Source: Magicicada septendecula (lineage: Eukaryota > Arthropoda > Insecta > Hemiptera > Cicadidae). Taken from it: a stretch of DNA of 64,000 nt. This document shows, piece after piece, positions 34,331 through 45,340 of this stretch. The notes under the pieces were generated by a model, which was not told the DNA's origin, made no database searches, and saw only the letters and a list, made by a program, of their open reading frames with translations. A program made the translations under genes and the position numbers. The stretch's first letter is position 1. Each line of letters starts with the position of its first letter. The stretch spans positions 277,932,658-277,996,657 of the forward strand of contig CM068373.1 in the NCBI GenBank assembly GCA_034769895.1, given 5' to 3'.

Positions 34331-36760
34331 AAAATATACGAAAATATAGGGTATCCACAAATATTATATAAATGATAAAAAGTAAAATGATTTAAAGAAT
34401 AATGAACAAAATTATAAAATGGTATTGAGAAAATAAAAGAAAACTTGTAAACAAGAATAATAAATAAATGAATAGACTAAACTGACAAACAAATGACCAA
34501 GACCCAAACCCAGAGACTGGCCAGATAAAGACAATAAAATAAGAAAAGGTCAATTAATGATAAAAAAGCACAAATAAGGAAAACAATAGTAACGAGCATT
34601 AAATAAAATAATACAAAAGAAAGTACACTAACCATAAGAAATAAGTGAAACAATTATTAATAGATAATGTATGTTGTTAATAGCCTTATTATGATAAGAA
34701 AGTAAAACATAAAATGTTGAAAGACTAACTATAAATGTGTGGTTAAAATCCAATAAAACCCAGGAGTGAGAGATAGGTAGGAAGTGATAGTGATAAACAG
34801 TGAAAGTGTTAGAAGTGATAAGAATAAATTAATATAAACAATTCATGATTTTAAAAAAGAAAAGAAATATACAAAGGTAATAAACCAAAACAACAAGCAA
34901 AAGGTTGATAGACAACTAATTTCATAATGTTAGATAGTAATAAACATGATTTATGAGTGCAATGATAATAAAACCTCCTATATTAATAAAATAATCAAAG
35001 GGATGATTATCACGATAGAATGGATGGTGTCCAAATAATATTCATCAAAGTTGTTATTTGTTTAATTAAAAGAATTGTGTTTATAAGAAGGAATATGGCT
35101 GGAAAATGAACAGACCATAAACCTATTTTCGTGTTATGTTTTTATAGTAGTATTAAGTGCTAAAAAAGTGTGTAAGAAATAGTAATAGATATAAGTAAGG
35201 AGATAAATTTTACAATCATCATATTAATCATCAGAGTAAAGACAGAAAAAAAGAGAATAAGAGACATGAAATGATTTTGCAAAATTATAATAACTTTCAT
35301 TTATTGTAAAACAACCCAAAATAATTCAAAAAGTAAATAAATAATAAGTGACAGCAAGCAAAACCTATGTAAATGATAAATAATCTTTAATTTGTGTAAA
35401 GTAAGAAGTTATAGACAATTACAGCTTAGGCCTATAAAATGCCTAACTGTATAAATTCAAAATAAACAATTTGTAAGCAAGTAACTATTGTATTAGAAAA
35501 TTAAGACCAAGTAACTCTTAATTTTTATTTTAAGTTAATTGACCGGTACTCTTAATTTAATTGCAATTAGTTAACAATAATAATATGTCAGAAATAGAAT
35601 AAACTGATAAAATAAGGAAAATATGTAATAACATAATATTAGCAATTTTGTCAAACCATTAATACATGACCAAGCTCAGCTTTGTGGGATATCAAAATAA
35701 TCTTTGAAAGAAAATAGAGACATTTATGTTAATATCTAATGCATTGATAAGGAGACCAAGGAATGAAAGCAATTATAAAGTATTTAATCATTTTGAACCA
35801 AAACCCAGGATTTATAACAATAGATACAAATGTATTCAACCAATAAGAGTAGAGGTGTTTACCATAACAACGTAACGTTATTATATTAGAAACCGTTATA
35901 AAACGAGAGTCCATTATTGACGATCAAGAGATACAGAAGCCAAACCATATTCGACTCAATTAATAATTAAAATAGGAAGAAATACTATCAAATTTAATAA
36001 GATATGGATTCAAGTAGTTGAACAAAGACCCATTAAAACACGGAGAGCACATAAACCCGATTTTAATAACTAAAAGTAAATAAAAATTCTAATTAGTTGA
36101 AAAAGAAGCCACATGAAGCAGAAAAACCAAATGACGGAAAATTAATGAATGTATCAACTCATAAAGGAAGGAATACCTGTGACTCATCACAAGAATCGAC
36201 AAGGTTTTGTTAAGTATATTTGAATTACCAGAATTTGCGAACTAAATTAATTAACTTTTCTCACAACACAATAACTCTCACTCCGAACTTGGTAACTCAA
36301 TTTCTTTCAAGGATTGATTGATAATATTTATTAAACTTGTATGTAAATATAAATTAACCTATGTATAAGTATGAAAGATTAGCACACACTTTTTAACACT
36401 AAGAAACGAATTGTATTTAAACCTTAATAGTATCTAAGTACCATTGATATAAGGTGGTGTACTTTAATAACATCTTGTTTTAATTTTTTCGTAATCAAAA
36501 GAACTCGTTGACTGAATGAATTGTATAAAATAAACAATAACGGCAGCCATGCTGGTATAGTAAAACTGTTCAGCCAACTTAGCCAACCCTTGAGATATTA
36601 TTTGTTTATAGCCGGAGCAACATTGTTTTATAATAATATATTTTGTATCTGAATGATCGATAATTAACTATTTTGAGCATTAATAAACTAGTACTGATTA
36701 TTAATAACCGTCCTTCATTTTATTTGAATTGTATTATAACATTTGTGCACTTTAGTGGTG
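34331..36760. other. A-rich, strand-asymmetric noncoding block
   Basis: The plus strand is strongly enriched in A over T to about 36150, with almost no long open frames. No domain or repeat family is recognised. Confidence 0.5.
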
Positions 36761-36904
36761 AATAAAATTATTTACCAGATTTGGACGTTGGCAGCACGAC
36801 GAACGGTACGCGAGATTCGAATTCCCGCCAGTCTGCGAGGGCAATTCGATTTTGTCATCACTGCACAGAAGACAACCTAGTTTGAACTGTTTAATTGTTT
36901 TAAT

Positions 36905-36930
36905 AAAACAATTTGGCGCCTATCGGGAAA
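36905..36930 (+). other. possible retroelement primer-binding site remnant
   Basis: The sequence AATAAAACA is followed at once by ATTTGGCGCCTATCGGG. TGGCGCC is the complement of the 3' end of lysine tRNA, and a CA ending just before it is what an LTR/leader junction looks like. No LTR start or coding partner could be assigned, so this is weak. Confidence 0.3.
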
Positions 36931-37099
36931 TAAATACATCGAATAAGGACAGGTAAGGATTATCACTGTGAAGATTTCGGTACTGGTTATTCGTGCGTTC
37001 GCGACGGACATCGTCAGCGTGAGATACGATATAAAGGAGACGACAACTTGGTAAGACGTTGAGAGTAAGCACAAGAGGAGTTATTACAATATTTATGTT

Positions 37100-37165
37100 C
37101 ATTCACCAATAAATGAATTCATTCTTCATTCACCAATAAATGAATTAATTCTTCATTTACCAATG
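37100..37165 (+). repeat. 27-bp tandem repeat, about 2.4 units
   Basis: CATTCACCAATAAATGAATT begins at 37100 and again at 37127, and a partial unit starts at 37154. Confidence 0.85.
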
Positions 37166-37366
37166 TACAGATTATAAGTTAAATGTAGTCGCATTCATAA
37201 GCGAAGTTTTATATGTGTACAACGTTATTGACAACAAAGAAGTAGTTTCTATGGAAACTCAGCGGTTCCCATTTTCGATGGCGCACCAGCGATCGTCCGC
37301 AAATGTGCGACACGTCCTTATAAACATTTTCAATGTTAAAAAAATTGGCATGGAGAACCATACATG

Positions 37367-38310
37367 ACTTCCATGTTCTAAGATTTATATTTAAAATCAT
37401 TTTCGAAATGAAATATTTTCATAGAAACTACTTCTTTCTTCAGCCTTAACCACAGTTCTGTGGTCACTAACGTATACCACCTCACGTTAGCGCACTCGAT
37501 TTTTACTGATGATGGCAGTTGATAACACTGCCGAAACGTTTGGTTTTGTAGAAAACATTGGGCCACGGCCAAACAGCCCGGTAAGGAATTTTAACAACAA
37601 ACTATTTCTTTGTTGCCGATAACGTAGTACACATGACATATAAATAAAAATTATCCCCTCCCCTTTCAACTAGCATTTTCATTTTTAGAAAAATAAACCT
37701 TTTTCAACTAGCCTCTTCGTTTAGAGATATTTCATGAACATTTCTACAGTGGATTATTATGATCTTCTTTACAGGTTACTTTATTTATCAAACTGAAGTA
37801 CTGTACTTTACTCTTGTTAAAACATAAAACGTTGCAGGTAAACTACCCTTTCCCCGTACCCGATCTTCACTAAAATCAACAGGCCTTGAGTCCTATACAA
37901 CTTTGACACATATGCAAAAAATTATTTGACTCTGTTTGAATTTACGGCAGTTATCGTTCGACATAGAAAAAATTACTCTTGTTAAAACATAAAACATTGC
38001 AGGAAAACTACCCCTTTCTCTTAACCGATCTTCACAAAAATCAATAGACCTTGAGTCATCTACAAGTCAGGGACGTATGCAAAAAATTATTTAATTCTGT
38101 TTGAATGTGCGGCAGTTACCGTTCGTCATAGAAAAAATTCTACACACAGCCTCACAGACACACAGACACACAGACAGACAGACACACAGACACTTTTCGA
38201 AAAATGACTTTCTTCATGTTTTCAGGGTAGTACAATCAGAATCAGCCCTTACCTCGAACACGATTTTTTCGCCATCACCATACTTCCATTTCCTTATGGA
38301 ACATGGAAGT
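37367..38310. repeat. 0.9-kb repeat with inverted ends, copy B, carrying a PLE terminal block
   Basis: Starts ACTTCCATGTTC (37367-37378) and ends GAACATGGAAGT (38299-38310), a perfect 12-bp inversion. It is the reverse complement of 6368-7291 over nearly its full length, including the PLE/hammerhead block (about 37400-37640), the duplicated GTAAACTACCC segments and the CACAGACA microsatellite near 38155-38190. The two copies are 30 kb apart and inverted. Confidence 0.75.
37506..37537 (+). ncRNA. hammerhead ribozyme core in PLE terminal block
   Basis: CTGATGA (37506-37512), stem II GGCAGT/ACTGCC with a 7-nt loop that differs from that of 7121-7152, then GAAAC (37533-37537). Downstream GGTTTTGTAGAAAACATT offers a GTTTT/AAAAC hairpin followed by ATT, which fits the NUH cleavage-site rule. 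Confidence 0.7.
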
Positions 38311-38984
38311 AATTAACTTAGTTGTAACTGAATATTAAATCCTTTTATAACCTTTATCGTTCACAGTACAAGACATAGACACTAATCACTAAGGGCTATG
38401 GACGTGATTGCTTATGCTAACCTTATTAACCCAGTGAAAGACTTGTTACCCTAAAATTCTTGGGGGCCAATTCAAAGCAGAAAACTTGCTACTAACTGTT
38501 GATAGACAATCTTCAATTGTTTCATACAGTGGTGGTCTGGCTTTTTCTCTAGGAATTCCTAAACAATAGCTTTTCATCTTCTTTACTAATGAAGTATTGT
38601 AAACATAATCATGATATTTGTTGCTATGTTCAAACTTCTGTTTGATTACAGCACATGATCTTAAACTAACTTCTTAGCACATTTAAATTAAACGTTATTA
38701 TGGTAGCAGTGGGTTCTTTAAAATCAACAGCACAAGGATCTCATTAAAACAGCTCGTACTTTTACACCGAGTGTGTAGGAATATGTAATATATCTAACTG
38801 CAGTCATTGAATTAAATACAAATGCATATAATGATGTCTAAAATGTTTGTTTAAAATTGATTGCTGTATTAGTGCACAAATACTGTTCGTTTCATTTGAA
38901 CTTAAGAGGATACCACGACTAATATTTCGTAAGTGCTGTAAATGTTTTACATTACATCCATTCTTCACGCTTCTCTGCTTTTGT
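38311..38984. other. no gene seen
   Basis: Unique-looking AT-rich sequence. No signature recognised. Confidence 0.5.
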
Positions 38985-39520
38985 TTTCAACTCACAATAT
39001 GATGTGTGTAGTTCATATCTACCTTAAGCTGTTTCATGTAGTCTAAACGGGGTCGTCCTCTGTGATTCTTCCCTTCAATTGGTCCTATTATTGTCTTAAC
39101 CAACCCATTGTGTCGTAGTATATGCCCTATAAACTTAGCTCTTCTGCCTTTTAAATTTCGTAGAATTCTTTTCTCCTCCTCAGCTCTTCTAAAGACTTCC
39201 TCATTCGTTATCTTCTCCCTCCAAGTTATCTTGAATATTCTTCTGTTGCACCAGGTTTCAAATGCTTGGAGTCTTTTCTTGTCACTTTCTCCAATTGTCC
39301 GAGATTCACTCCCGTATAGGACAACACTTCACACGTATGTCTTTACTAGGTTCTTCCTTATTTTTAAGCTGATAGTGTTTAAAGGGAAGAGGTTTTTCTG
39401 TTTGTTGGAAGCAATTTTAGGCTGGTTAATTCTGCTTATAATTTCCTTTCTGCTACGTCCATCACTTGTGATTTTACTTCCTAGATAATTATATGCTTTA
39501 ACTGCCTGGAGAACATTATT
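38985..39520 (-). pseudogene. LINE carboxy-terminal remnant
   Basis: In minus-strand frames the order is: RLQAFETWCNRRIFKITWRE (family: LEAFEMWCYRRML-ISW---), KITNEEVFRRAEEE (VTNEEVL-R), GRRAKFIGHILRHNG (RKL-YFGHI-RH), and IIGPIEGKNHRGRPRLDYM (IEGKI-GKR-RGRP--SWL). This is the carboxy end of a Jockey/RTE-like LINE. Frames change several times and no RT catalytic box is left. Confidence 0.75.
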
Positions 39521-39562
39521 TGCTACATATAAAAACAGGTCTTATATAACATAGGATAAATA

Positions 39563-39582
39563 TATTATTATTATTATTATTA
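39563..39582 (+). repeat. TTA microsatellite
   Basis: Six to seven TTA units. Confidence 0.85.
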
Positions 39583-40137
39583 TGTTCTACTTAATGGAAA
39601 AACTATTCAAGAAATCTAGAAGGCATCTAATGGTGTTTATAATGCTACTGTTATTCTACCTATTAACTTGAAGAAACACGAGACGATAGGCAGCAAAAAA
39701 GAACAGTAAAGAGAAGGAATGTTTCCAAATATTAAGTTTTATTGTGCTGCGGAGAAGAATAACTTGCGCAGTGTTCAGACCATTTACTGCATGATCACGT
39801 CTGCACAATCAATTTTCTCAGATTCAGCAGTGTCCACAGTAATGTCAACAGAGTAATCCCCCATTATAACATTAATAGGGACTCAGGCGTAATAGGAACA
39901 CTTGGACCCTTCCACCCTCTTCTACATTCTTTGGTATTTTTATTTAATTTTAAAATTTCCCGGTTGCTTTTATGTACACCCCTTTTTGTTGGTCCCAGAA
40001 CCGGTCTTCGAAATAGCATCTTAGACTGGTGTCTGCAACAGGTTCCAATATATAGAGTCCAGATTCGCTGCCATATAACCCACACAGCACAACAATAACT
40101 TTATGGATCTCTGATCTGTTTTGCTTTATCCTTAAGC
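39583..40137. other. no gene seen
   Basis: The minus-strand open frame at 39864-40085 has no family pattern that I recognise. Confidence 0.45.
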
Positions 40138-41131
40138 GATATTTTGATTGCGGTTAAATCTCTCAGTTTTTTCGCAACATCTACTTTGTCACAGTGTCTG
40201 AGGATACTAAACTGTTCTTTACTCTCTGCCGTCTGCCTTAAGGGATCGAAGCCTTGGACGTGGTTTCTTGTCGCTAGTTACAGGTTACATAGCTTGGGTG
40301 TTTCGTGTAATTCATTAAAGCTCGTTGTCAGATGTCTTTGTTTTGGCGGCAGCTTAAAAATAAAATTTAAATGCCGTATATTTAAGTTGCAAATTAAAAA
40401 TCTTTTCGTGGGAAAGATGTTTCCACATATTTTCGAATTTTCCCATGTTTGTTTCATTTTAACAGTAATTTATTGTAATCTTTATTTTTTATAGCAGTTA
40501 AAGTGACAGACATTGATTCTGCGGTTGATCTGTTTATTTGTATTATTTATGAGGCTTCGGGAACAATGAGATCTTGCTTTAGTAATGTAATATTTTGACT
40601 CTGGTTAAAGCTCTCTGTTCTTTTTTCACAACATCTACTGTGTTGCAGTATCTGTTGTTTTACTCTGGAGGGTACCGACCTGTTGTTTTACTCTGGCTAC
40701 TGCTAAGAGGTTAATTAAGTCTTAAGGGATCAAAGCCCTGGAATTCCATGGATTTGGTTTTCTTGTCGCTACTTACGGGTTCCGGGTTCCGGGTTGTCGG
40801 GGGGTGGGTTACGGGTTGGGGGGGCTTGTCGGGGTGCTTGCGGATATATTTGCTATTTAATGTAATTCATGCGAGCTCATTGTCAAATGTCTGTTTTTTC
40901 CGCAACTTAAAAATAAAATGTTTAAATATTTTTACAAGTAGTAAATTAAAACTCGAATTGTGGGAGATGTTTGCACATATTTTCGTATTTTCGCGTTTGT
41001 TTTATTTTAATATTTTATTGTATTTTTATTTTTTATAACAGTTGAAATGACGGGATCAATTCTGCGGTTGGTCTGCTTATTTGCATGATTAAACAGGGTT
41101 TGGTGTTGAGAACGAGATCTTGTTTTAGTAA
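40138..41131 (+). repeat. diverged tandem duplication of about 0.5 kb
   Basis: Copy 1 is about 40138-40592 and copy 2 about 40593-41131. Shared in order: GTTAAA-CTCTC, CGCAACATCTACT-TGT, CTTAAGGGATC-AAGCC, TTTCTTGTCGCTA, ACTTAAAAATAAAAT, GGGA-ATGTTT-CACATATTTTCG, TTATTTTTTATA-CAGTT, GATTCTGCGGTTG-TCTG, and GAGATCTTG-TTTAGTAA. Copy 2 carries extra CT- and G-rich insertions (40660-40830). Confidence 0.8.
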
Positions 41132-42047
41132 AGTAATCTCTTGAGATTTTCTATTTTCTTCGGCTCGTGAAAATGCTGTAATATTTATTTTTATGCTGTT
41201 TATATTGTTATACTTCCTTTAGATTGTTATAGCCTAATGTTCGAATATTATTTTATAACCGTACAATATTTACGCAAATAAAATATACTTCCACGCATTC
41301 TGACATATAAATATATACATAGACTATTATTTTACAAGTAGGCCTACTTATGTAAGTAATTATTCAATTTACAGAATTCTAAAATATAGCTTATACTTTA
41401 AATTTATTTTATAGCTTATAAATGAAAATGTTCTAAAGTAAATTTGGCTGCTTGGCAACAAATCATTTTGCAATTAAACTTTAATAGAGACATATTTTAT
41501 TACAACGACAGGTGTGTTTGTACAAAAGGTAATTTAAATCCCGCCGACAGGAAATAAATAAAGTTGTGTATTGGCATATAGACTAGAGTAGACAATTAAA
41601 TAACATTTTTGGCAGTATTGGATACGCCAGTTTAAAAACACAAACAGAGGCGTTATTTTCACTAAAAGTTACCTACAGTGGGCAAATTTAAACCAAGCTT
41701 TGACAATCTTCGACACTTTAATTTAGTACAGTCCAGTATTGTTAGCAAGTCTGCGGAATGTGTAACAATTATTAAATGCGCCTCCTGCATTAGTAAAAAA
41801 CTATTTTTACAAAAAATGTTATTCGTCACTAGAAAAACCAACATCTCGTAGTTCTGAACTGTGACACTTACACCTGTATATATACGCATTTCGTGTCACC
41901 AGTGTTATATAAATCTCAGAAGCCTTTTTTTTTGTTTGTTAGTAATGCTTAGAATATTAGCGGGCGGTGTAAGTGCAAAAGCTTAGAAGACAGTCGTGAA
42001 TGAACTGAAGATTGTAATAGTGAAATGAGGCTAAATATAAGTGTGTC
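41132..42047. other. no gene seen
   Basis: AT-rich. The minus-strand frame at 41662-41889 lacks a family pattern. Confidence 0.5.
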
Positions 42048-42245
42048 ACTACCGACTCGAACACAAAGTTTTTATTGGTAAAACGTAAAAGTTTTACCTT
42101 ATAGCCTAAACCAGTTTTTGCTTATTATAAGCTACGTCAGAGGCTGCCACTGGGTGCGCTGTCTGTCCTGTTCTTGGCGACGGCGTCGCCTTTTGAAGGA
42201 TCGATGTTGTGTGTGTGGGCTCTCATATGTTCGAATAATGCGTGT
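42048..42245 (-). repeat. PLE 3' end, left arm of inverted repeat
   Basis: This arm is the reverse complement of about 42435-42640: GACTCG-ACACAAAG, TTTTATTGGTAAAA, TTACCTTATA, GAGGCTGCCACTGGG, CATATGTTCGAATAAT. On the minus strand it holds the end of the GIY-YIG reading and a hammerhead-like segment (about 42140-42115) in which the core is CTGACGT and the GAAA is CAAA, although stem II GCTTA/TAAGC is perfect. Confidence 0.75.
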
Positions 42246-42425
42246 GATTTGAATTGTGTCTGTTCGTTTAGGATGTCGTTTTTGTGTGTTTGTGTCGATG
42301 TTTATGTATGTGTGGTTTGCTTCAATGAGGTGGTTTGCAAAGATGGATTCGGTAGTGGAGTGTAATGCCTTTGTGTGTTCAATGTATCTTTGTTGGGAGC
42401 AACGTCCTGTCTGGCCTACGTAGAA
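42130..42425 (-). pseudogene. Penelope-like GIY-YIG endonuclease remnant
   Basis: The minus strand reads FYVGQTGRCSQQRYIEHTKA, then ESIFANHLIEANHT, then a stretch ending in an Arg-rich tail (RSFKRRRRRQEQD) and WQPLT followed by a stop. This matches the C-terminal half of PLE GIY-YIG nucleases (YIGQTGR-----R--EH--A...S--A-HL-E--H). The GIY half and the whole RT are missing upstream because an inverted copy of the 3' end begins at about 42420. The frame is open over the whole visible part, about 98 codons, so this fragment is relatively young. Confidence 0.8.
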
Positions 42426-42434
42426 TCACACGTA

Positions 42435-42640
42435 TTATTCGAACATATCACACCCTACACACACAACATCGATTATTCAAAAGTCGGCGCCGCCGTCAAG
42501 AACAAGACGGACAACGCTCCCAGTGGCAGCCTCTGACGAAGCTCATAATAAGCGAAAACTGGTTCAGGATATAAGGTAAAACTTTTACGATTTTACCAAT
42601 AAAAACTTTGTGTTCCGAGTCGGTAGACTTATATTTAGTT
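42435..42640 (+). repeat. PLE 3' end, right arm of inverted repeat
   Basis: An inverted copy of the left arm, giving a tail-out palindrome with a central spacer of about 190 bp that holds the nuclease core. It carries the better-preserved hammerhead core. Confidence 0.75.
42533..42557 (+). ncRNA. hammerhead core in PLE inverted repeat
   Basis: CTGACGA (42533-42539), a short stem II GCT/AGC, then GAAAA (42553-42557). Downstream CTGGTTCAG can form a 3-bp stem III (CTG/CAG). Such tiny stems III are known for PLE hammerheads. In the left arm stem II is 5 bp but the core bases are changed. Confidence 0.55.
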
Positions 42641-42643
42641 AAT

Positions 42644-42837
42644 CAACGGACACGTCATGGACAACAAAATACAAGAAGTAAAATGAGAATTTTGGTGTAG
42701 TCCTCGTTAGGTGTTGTTGTCAGAAAATAGTTGTTGGACAACGGACACGTCATGGACAACAAAATGCAAGAAGTAAAATGAGAATTTTGGTGTAGTCCTC
42801 GTTAGGTGTTGTTGTCAGAAAATAGTTGTTGGACAAC
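42644..42837 (+). repeat. 95-bp tandem duplication
   Basis: CAACGGACACGTCATGG starts at 42644 and again at 42739. The two 95-bp units differ at a single base (ATACAAG versus ATGCAAG), so the duplication is recent. It directly follows the PLE inverted repeat. Confidence 0.95.
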
Positions 42838-43276
42838 GTATTGTACTAAACTGTTATTAGAAACCGGCCGGACTTAAGGGAACTGCTCCAACCCAGACAT
42901 CATTGCTTGTTCAAAACTTTATGGCCAGAACTAAAACACTAGTAGCACCTTAACTGTAGTATTCACCAAATGTGGCCCCCGTGTAACGTTTCCCCAACAT
43001 TTCGAAGACTAAAAAAAAAATCGTGAAAGGACAATATTTTGCGACCAATACAACATAAAACAATAATGGCTAAGCAAACACAAGGCTATACCATCAAATG
43101 GGTTCCAGAAATGTTTTGAAGATTTGAAAAAACGTTGCAAAATATGTGTTTTCTGTGGTGGGGAGTTTTTTAAGGGGACAATATAAATATATAAGAATAA
43201 AAACACAATTTTTTAAGCGGTGTCATTTATCAATTTTGGTAAAAAAATTGAAATTCTATTTTCAATCTGTCGATAT
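42838..43276. other. no gene seen
   Basis: No recognised signature. Confidence 0.5.
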
Positions 43277-43740
43277 TGATACGACGGTCTCATTGATACT
43301 ATAGTGCAATGCAAACAAAATACAGACACCAATAAAAACACTAATTACCAGCTTTAATCACAAATAACAATTTGAAATCAACAAGATACTCTCGTACAGT
43401 AATTCAAGTTAAATTTGTCCACACGCAATAATAATGTCAACCATTAGAGTTCCGCACTAATTTTAACACAGTAATTACTTTCCACAACAACCACTTGATC
43501 CACAACAACTACAATCTCGCCAGATGTAACTAGCTTCTAAGCAGCAGGTGTTGCTTATATATCGCCTGCAGATGTTACAGAATAATGTTTCATAATTTGC
43601 GTCGTTAACAAGCACTCGAAAAAATTCTAGAGGGTACTTGAGTGCGGCCTCGACTGAGAAGCTGCACCTGCTTGGCTAGCCGAGAAACGAGTGGAAGGAC
43701 GATCGCGACTCTTCGAGAGCGATCCGTAATAGTCGTTACA
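43277..43740 (-). mobile_element. solo LTR, family A copy 3 with ATAT target duplication
   Basis: A 464-bp LTR starting TGATACGACGGTC and ending AGTCGTTACA, flanked by ATAT at 43273-43276 and 43741-43744. It is homologous to 3333-3805 and 50728-51267. Read on the minus strand it has a TATATAAGC box (about 43556-43564) upstream of GTTACATCTGG. No coding partner. Confidence 0.85.
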
Positions 43741-44404
43741 ATATTCTGTAGATTTGTAGCTTTAATTTAAGCTATTTTTTAAATTCTGATGGCTAGAATT
43801 TTTTTTGGCATTTTTATATCATTGTCGTTGGCTGTTACTTTGGGAACCGTAACAATGAAATTTTTTTACGTCTTTCAATTTTTTGTGCAGGAATATTTTG
43901 TATTTCCTTGAACTTTGTTAACACCGTCTCTTTACATGTGATTTCAGAAATAATCACAGAGATTACTAGTCCTGGATGTTTGGTTTTGAATTCTGTTTTC
44001 AGATGTGAAATAGTGCTTTTTGCCAGTTTGTGTGTTATTTCGTAATATTCATGACTAAGCATAAAGGCTTTAAAAAAGCGGGATAACGCAAGTAAATAAA
44101 AACGTTCGTCTGACTAAACCTAGTCCTTCCGGTCAAGGAAGTTAGGAAACTGTCAGTAGTAAAGGTCGGTGACATTCTTTCGTTTAAAAAATTATATAAA
44201 AATTGGGTGAGTTTTGGGACAAACGTCAGAAATGAGAACTTCCTTGCTGCGTGGCTAGTGAACTGATTCAACGTGTAAAAGGTTGATCGTATGCATTTTA
44301 AGTAAGAGAGTTAAGCTTTATTGAACTAAGATTCAAATAAGAGTGAACGGATAATTAAATGAGTCTAGGACATAGTAGTGTGTTTTAGATACTTTTTTTT
44401 TATT
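43741..44404. other. no gene seen; partial repeat T near 44228-44285
   Basis: The words GAAATGAGAACTTC and CTGATTCAACGTGTAA match the repeat at 49795-49990 with an internal deletion. Otherwise nothing recognised. Confidence 0.45.
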
Positions 44405-45340
44405 TGTATCGGCCACCTAAGGACCACATGCCAATTTAAATTGCTTTATTCCTTGTTCTTTTCTTTTTCTCCAATATTATTTCATCTTTACACTATGTCT
44501 CTCCTTCCTGTCTTTAGTCCACTTTGAAACCTGCGTTTTTCTGTCTCCTAGCCTAGACTCCTTCCATTTTTAACACTTTTGCCCGAAAAACACCTCTTTC
44601 AATTGTTTCTTCTGCGTTTATACTATTTTTTTCTAAATCCTTTTTGACTTCTTTAATCCAACTTGAAGTTGACTTTTTCCCCACAGATATTTGAATATCT
44701 GTTTTGTTAACCTGTTGTCCTCCATTCTATATAACTGCCCCAGAAATACTAGTCTTCTTTTTCTCACTGTTTCTGTTATATTTTCTATAGTTTAATATAT
44801 TTAATCATTACTTATTAATTTCTGAAATTTTTTCGTGGGTTTAATATTTTCCTAATAATTCGTCCTTCCAATATTTCTAGTTTCTCTAAATTATAATTCA
44901 ATGCTAGATATTCACTTGCATATAGGCACTCTGGCCTCACTACTGTACTGTAATGCCTCATTTTCGCATTTTTAGATATGCACTTTTCATTGTAAATATC
45001 TTTAGTTGTAACATATGCTCTGTCCATTTTATGAATCCTTTCTTCCATAGCAGATTTTTCTAAACAATTCTCTTGAATTATTTCCCCTAGATACCCAAGC
45101 CTATCTATTCGACCAATATCTGTTAGCAGTGATTTTGGGGCATTTTTAATGTTCGTAAAATTTTGTTTTTTGAGAAATTCTTAAGCCTGTTCTACTGGCT
45201 ATGCCCTCTAAAAAATTAACTTGTGTTACTGCAGATGTCAGGTGTTCAGAAAGTATAGCAAAGTCATCTGCGAATACAAAACTGTTTATCTCAATAATAT
45301 AAAGTGCGAAAGTAGGAATTAAATTCCGAGATAAGATCGG
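44405..45340 (-). pseudogene. 5'-truncated LINE with RT FADD box
   Basis: Minus strand. Near 45290-45240 one frame has SFVFADDFAILSE, the RT catalytic FADD box, followed by VNFLEGIASRTGLRIS. Between 45048 and 44815 the frame shows EERIHKMDRAYVTTKDIYNE, CISKNAKMRHYSTVVRPECL, YASEYLALN and EGRIIRKIL, typical of the thumb region (KH--K-VVRPE-LYASE-L). From 44780 to 44620 frames give RNSEKKKTSISGAV and KSTSSWIKEVKKDLEK. The frames shift at least twice. The 3' end lies near 44405 next to a short AT run. Confidence 0.8.

Noticed and set aside
36805-36825. tRNA B-box-like word GATTCGAATTCCCGC
   Set aside because: No acceptor or anticodon stem could be folded around it and no proper A box precedes it.
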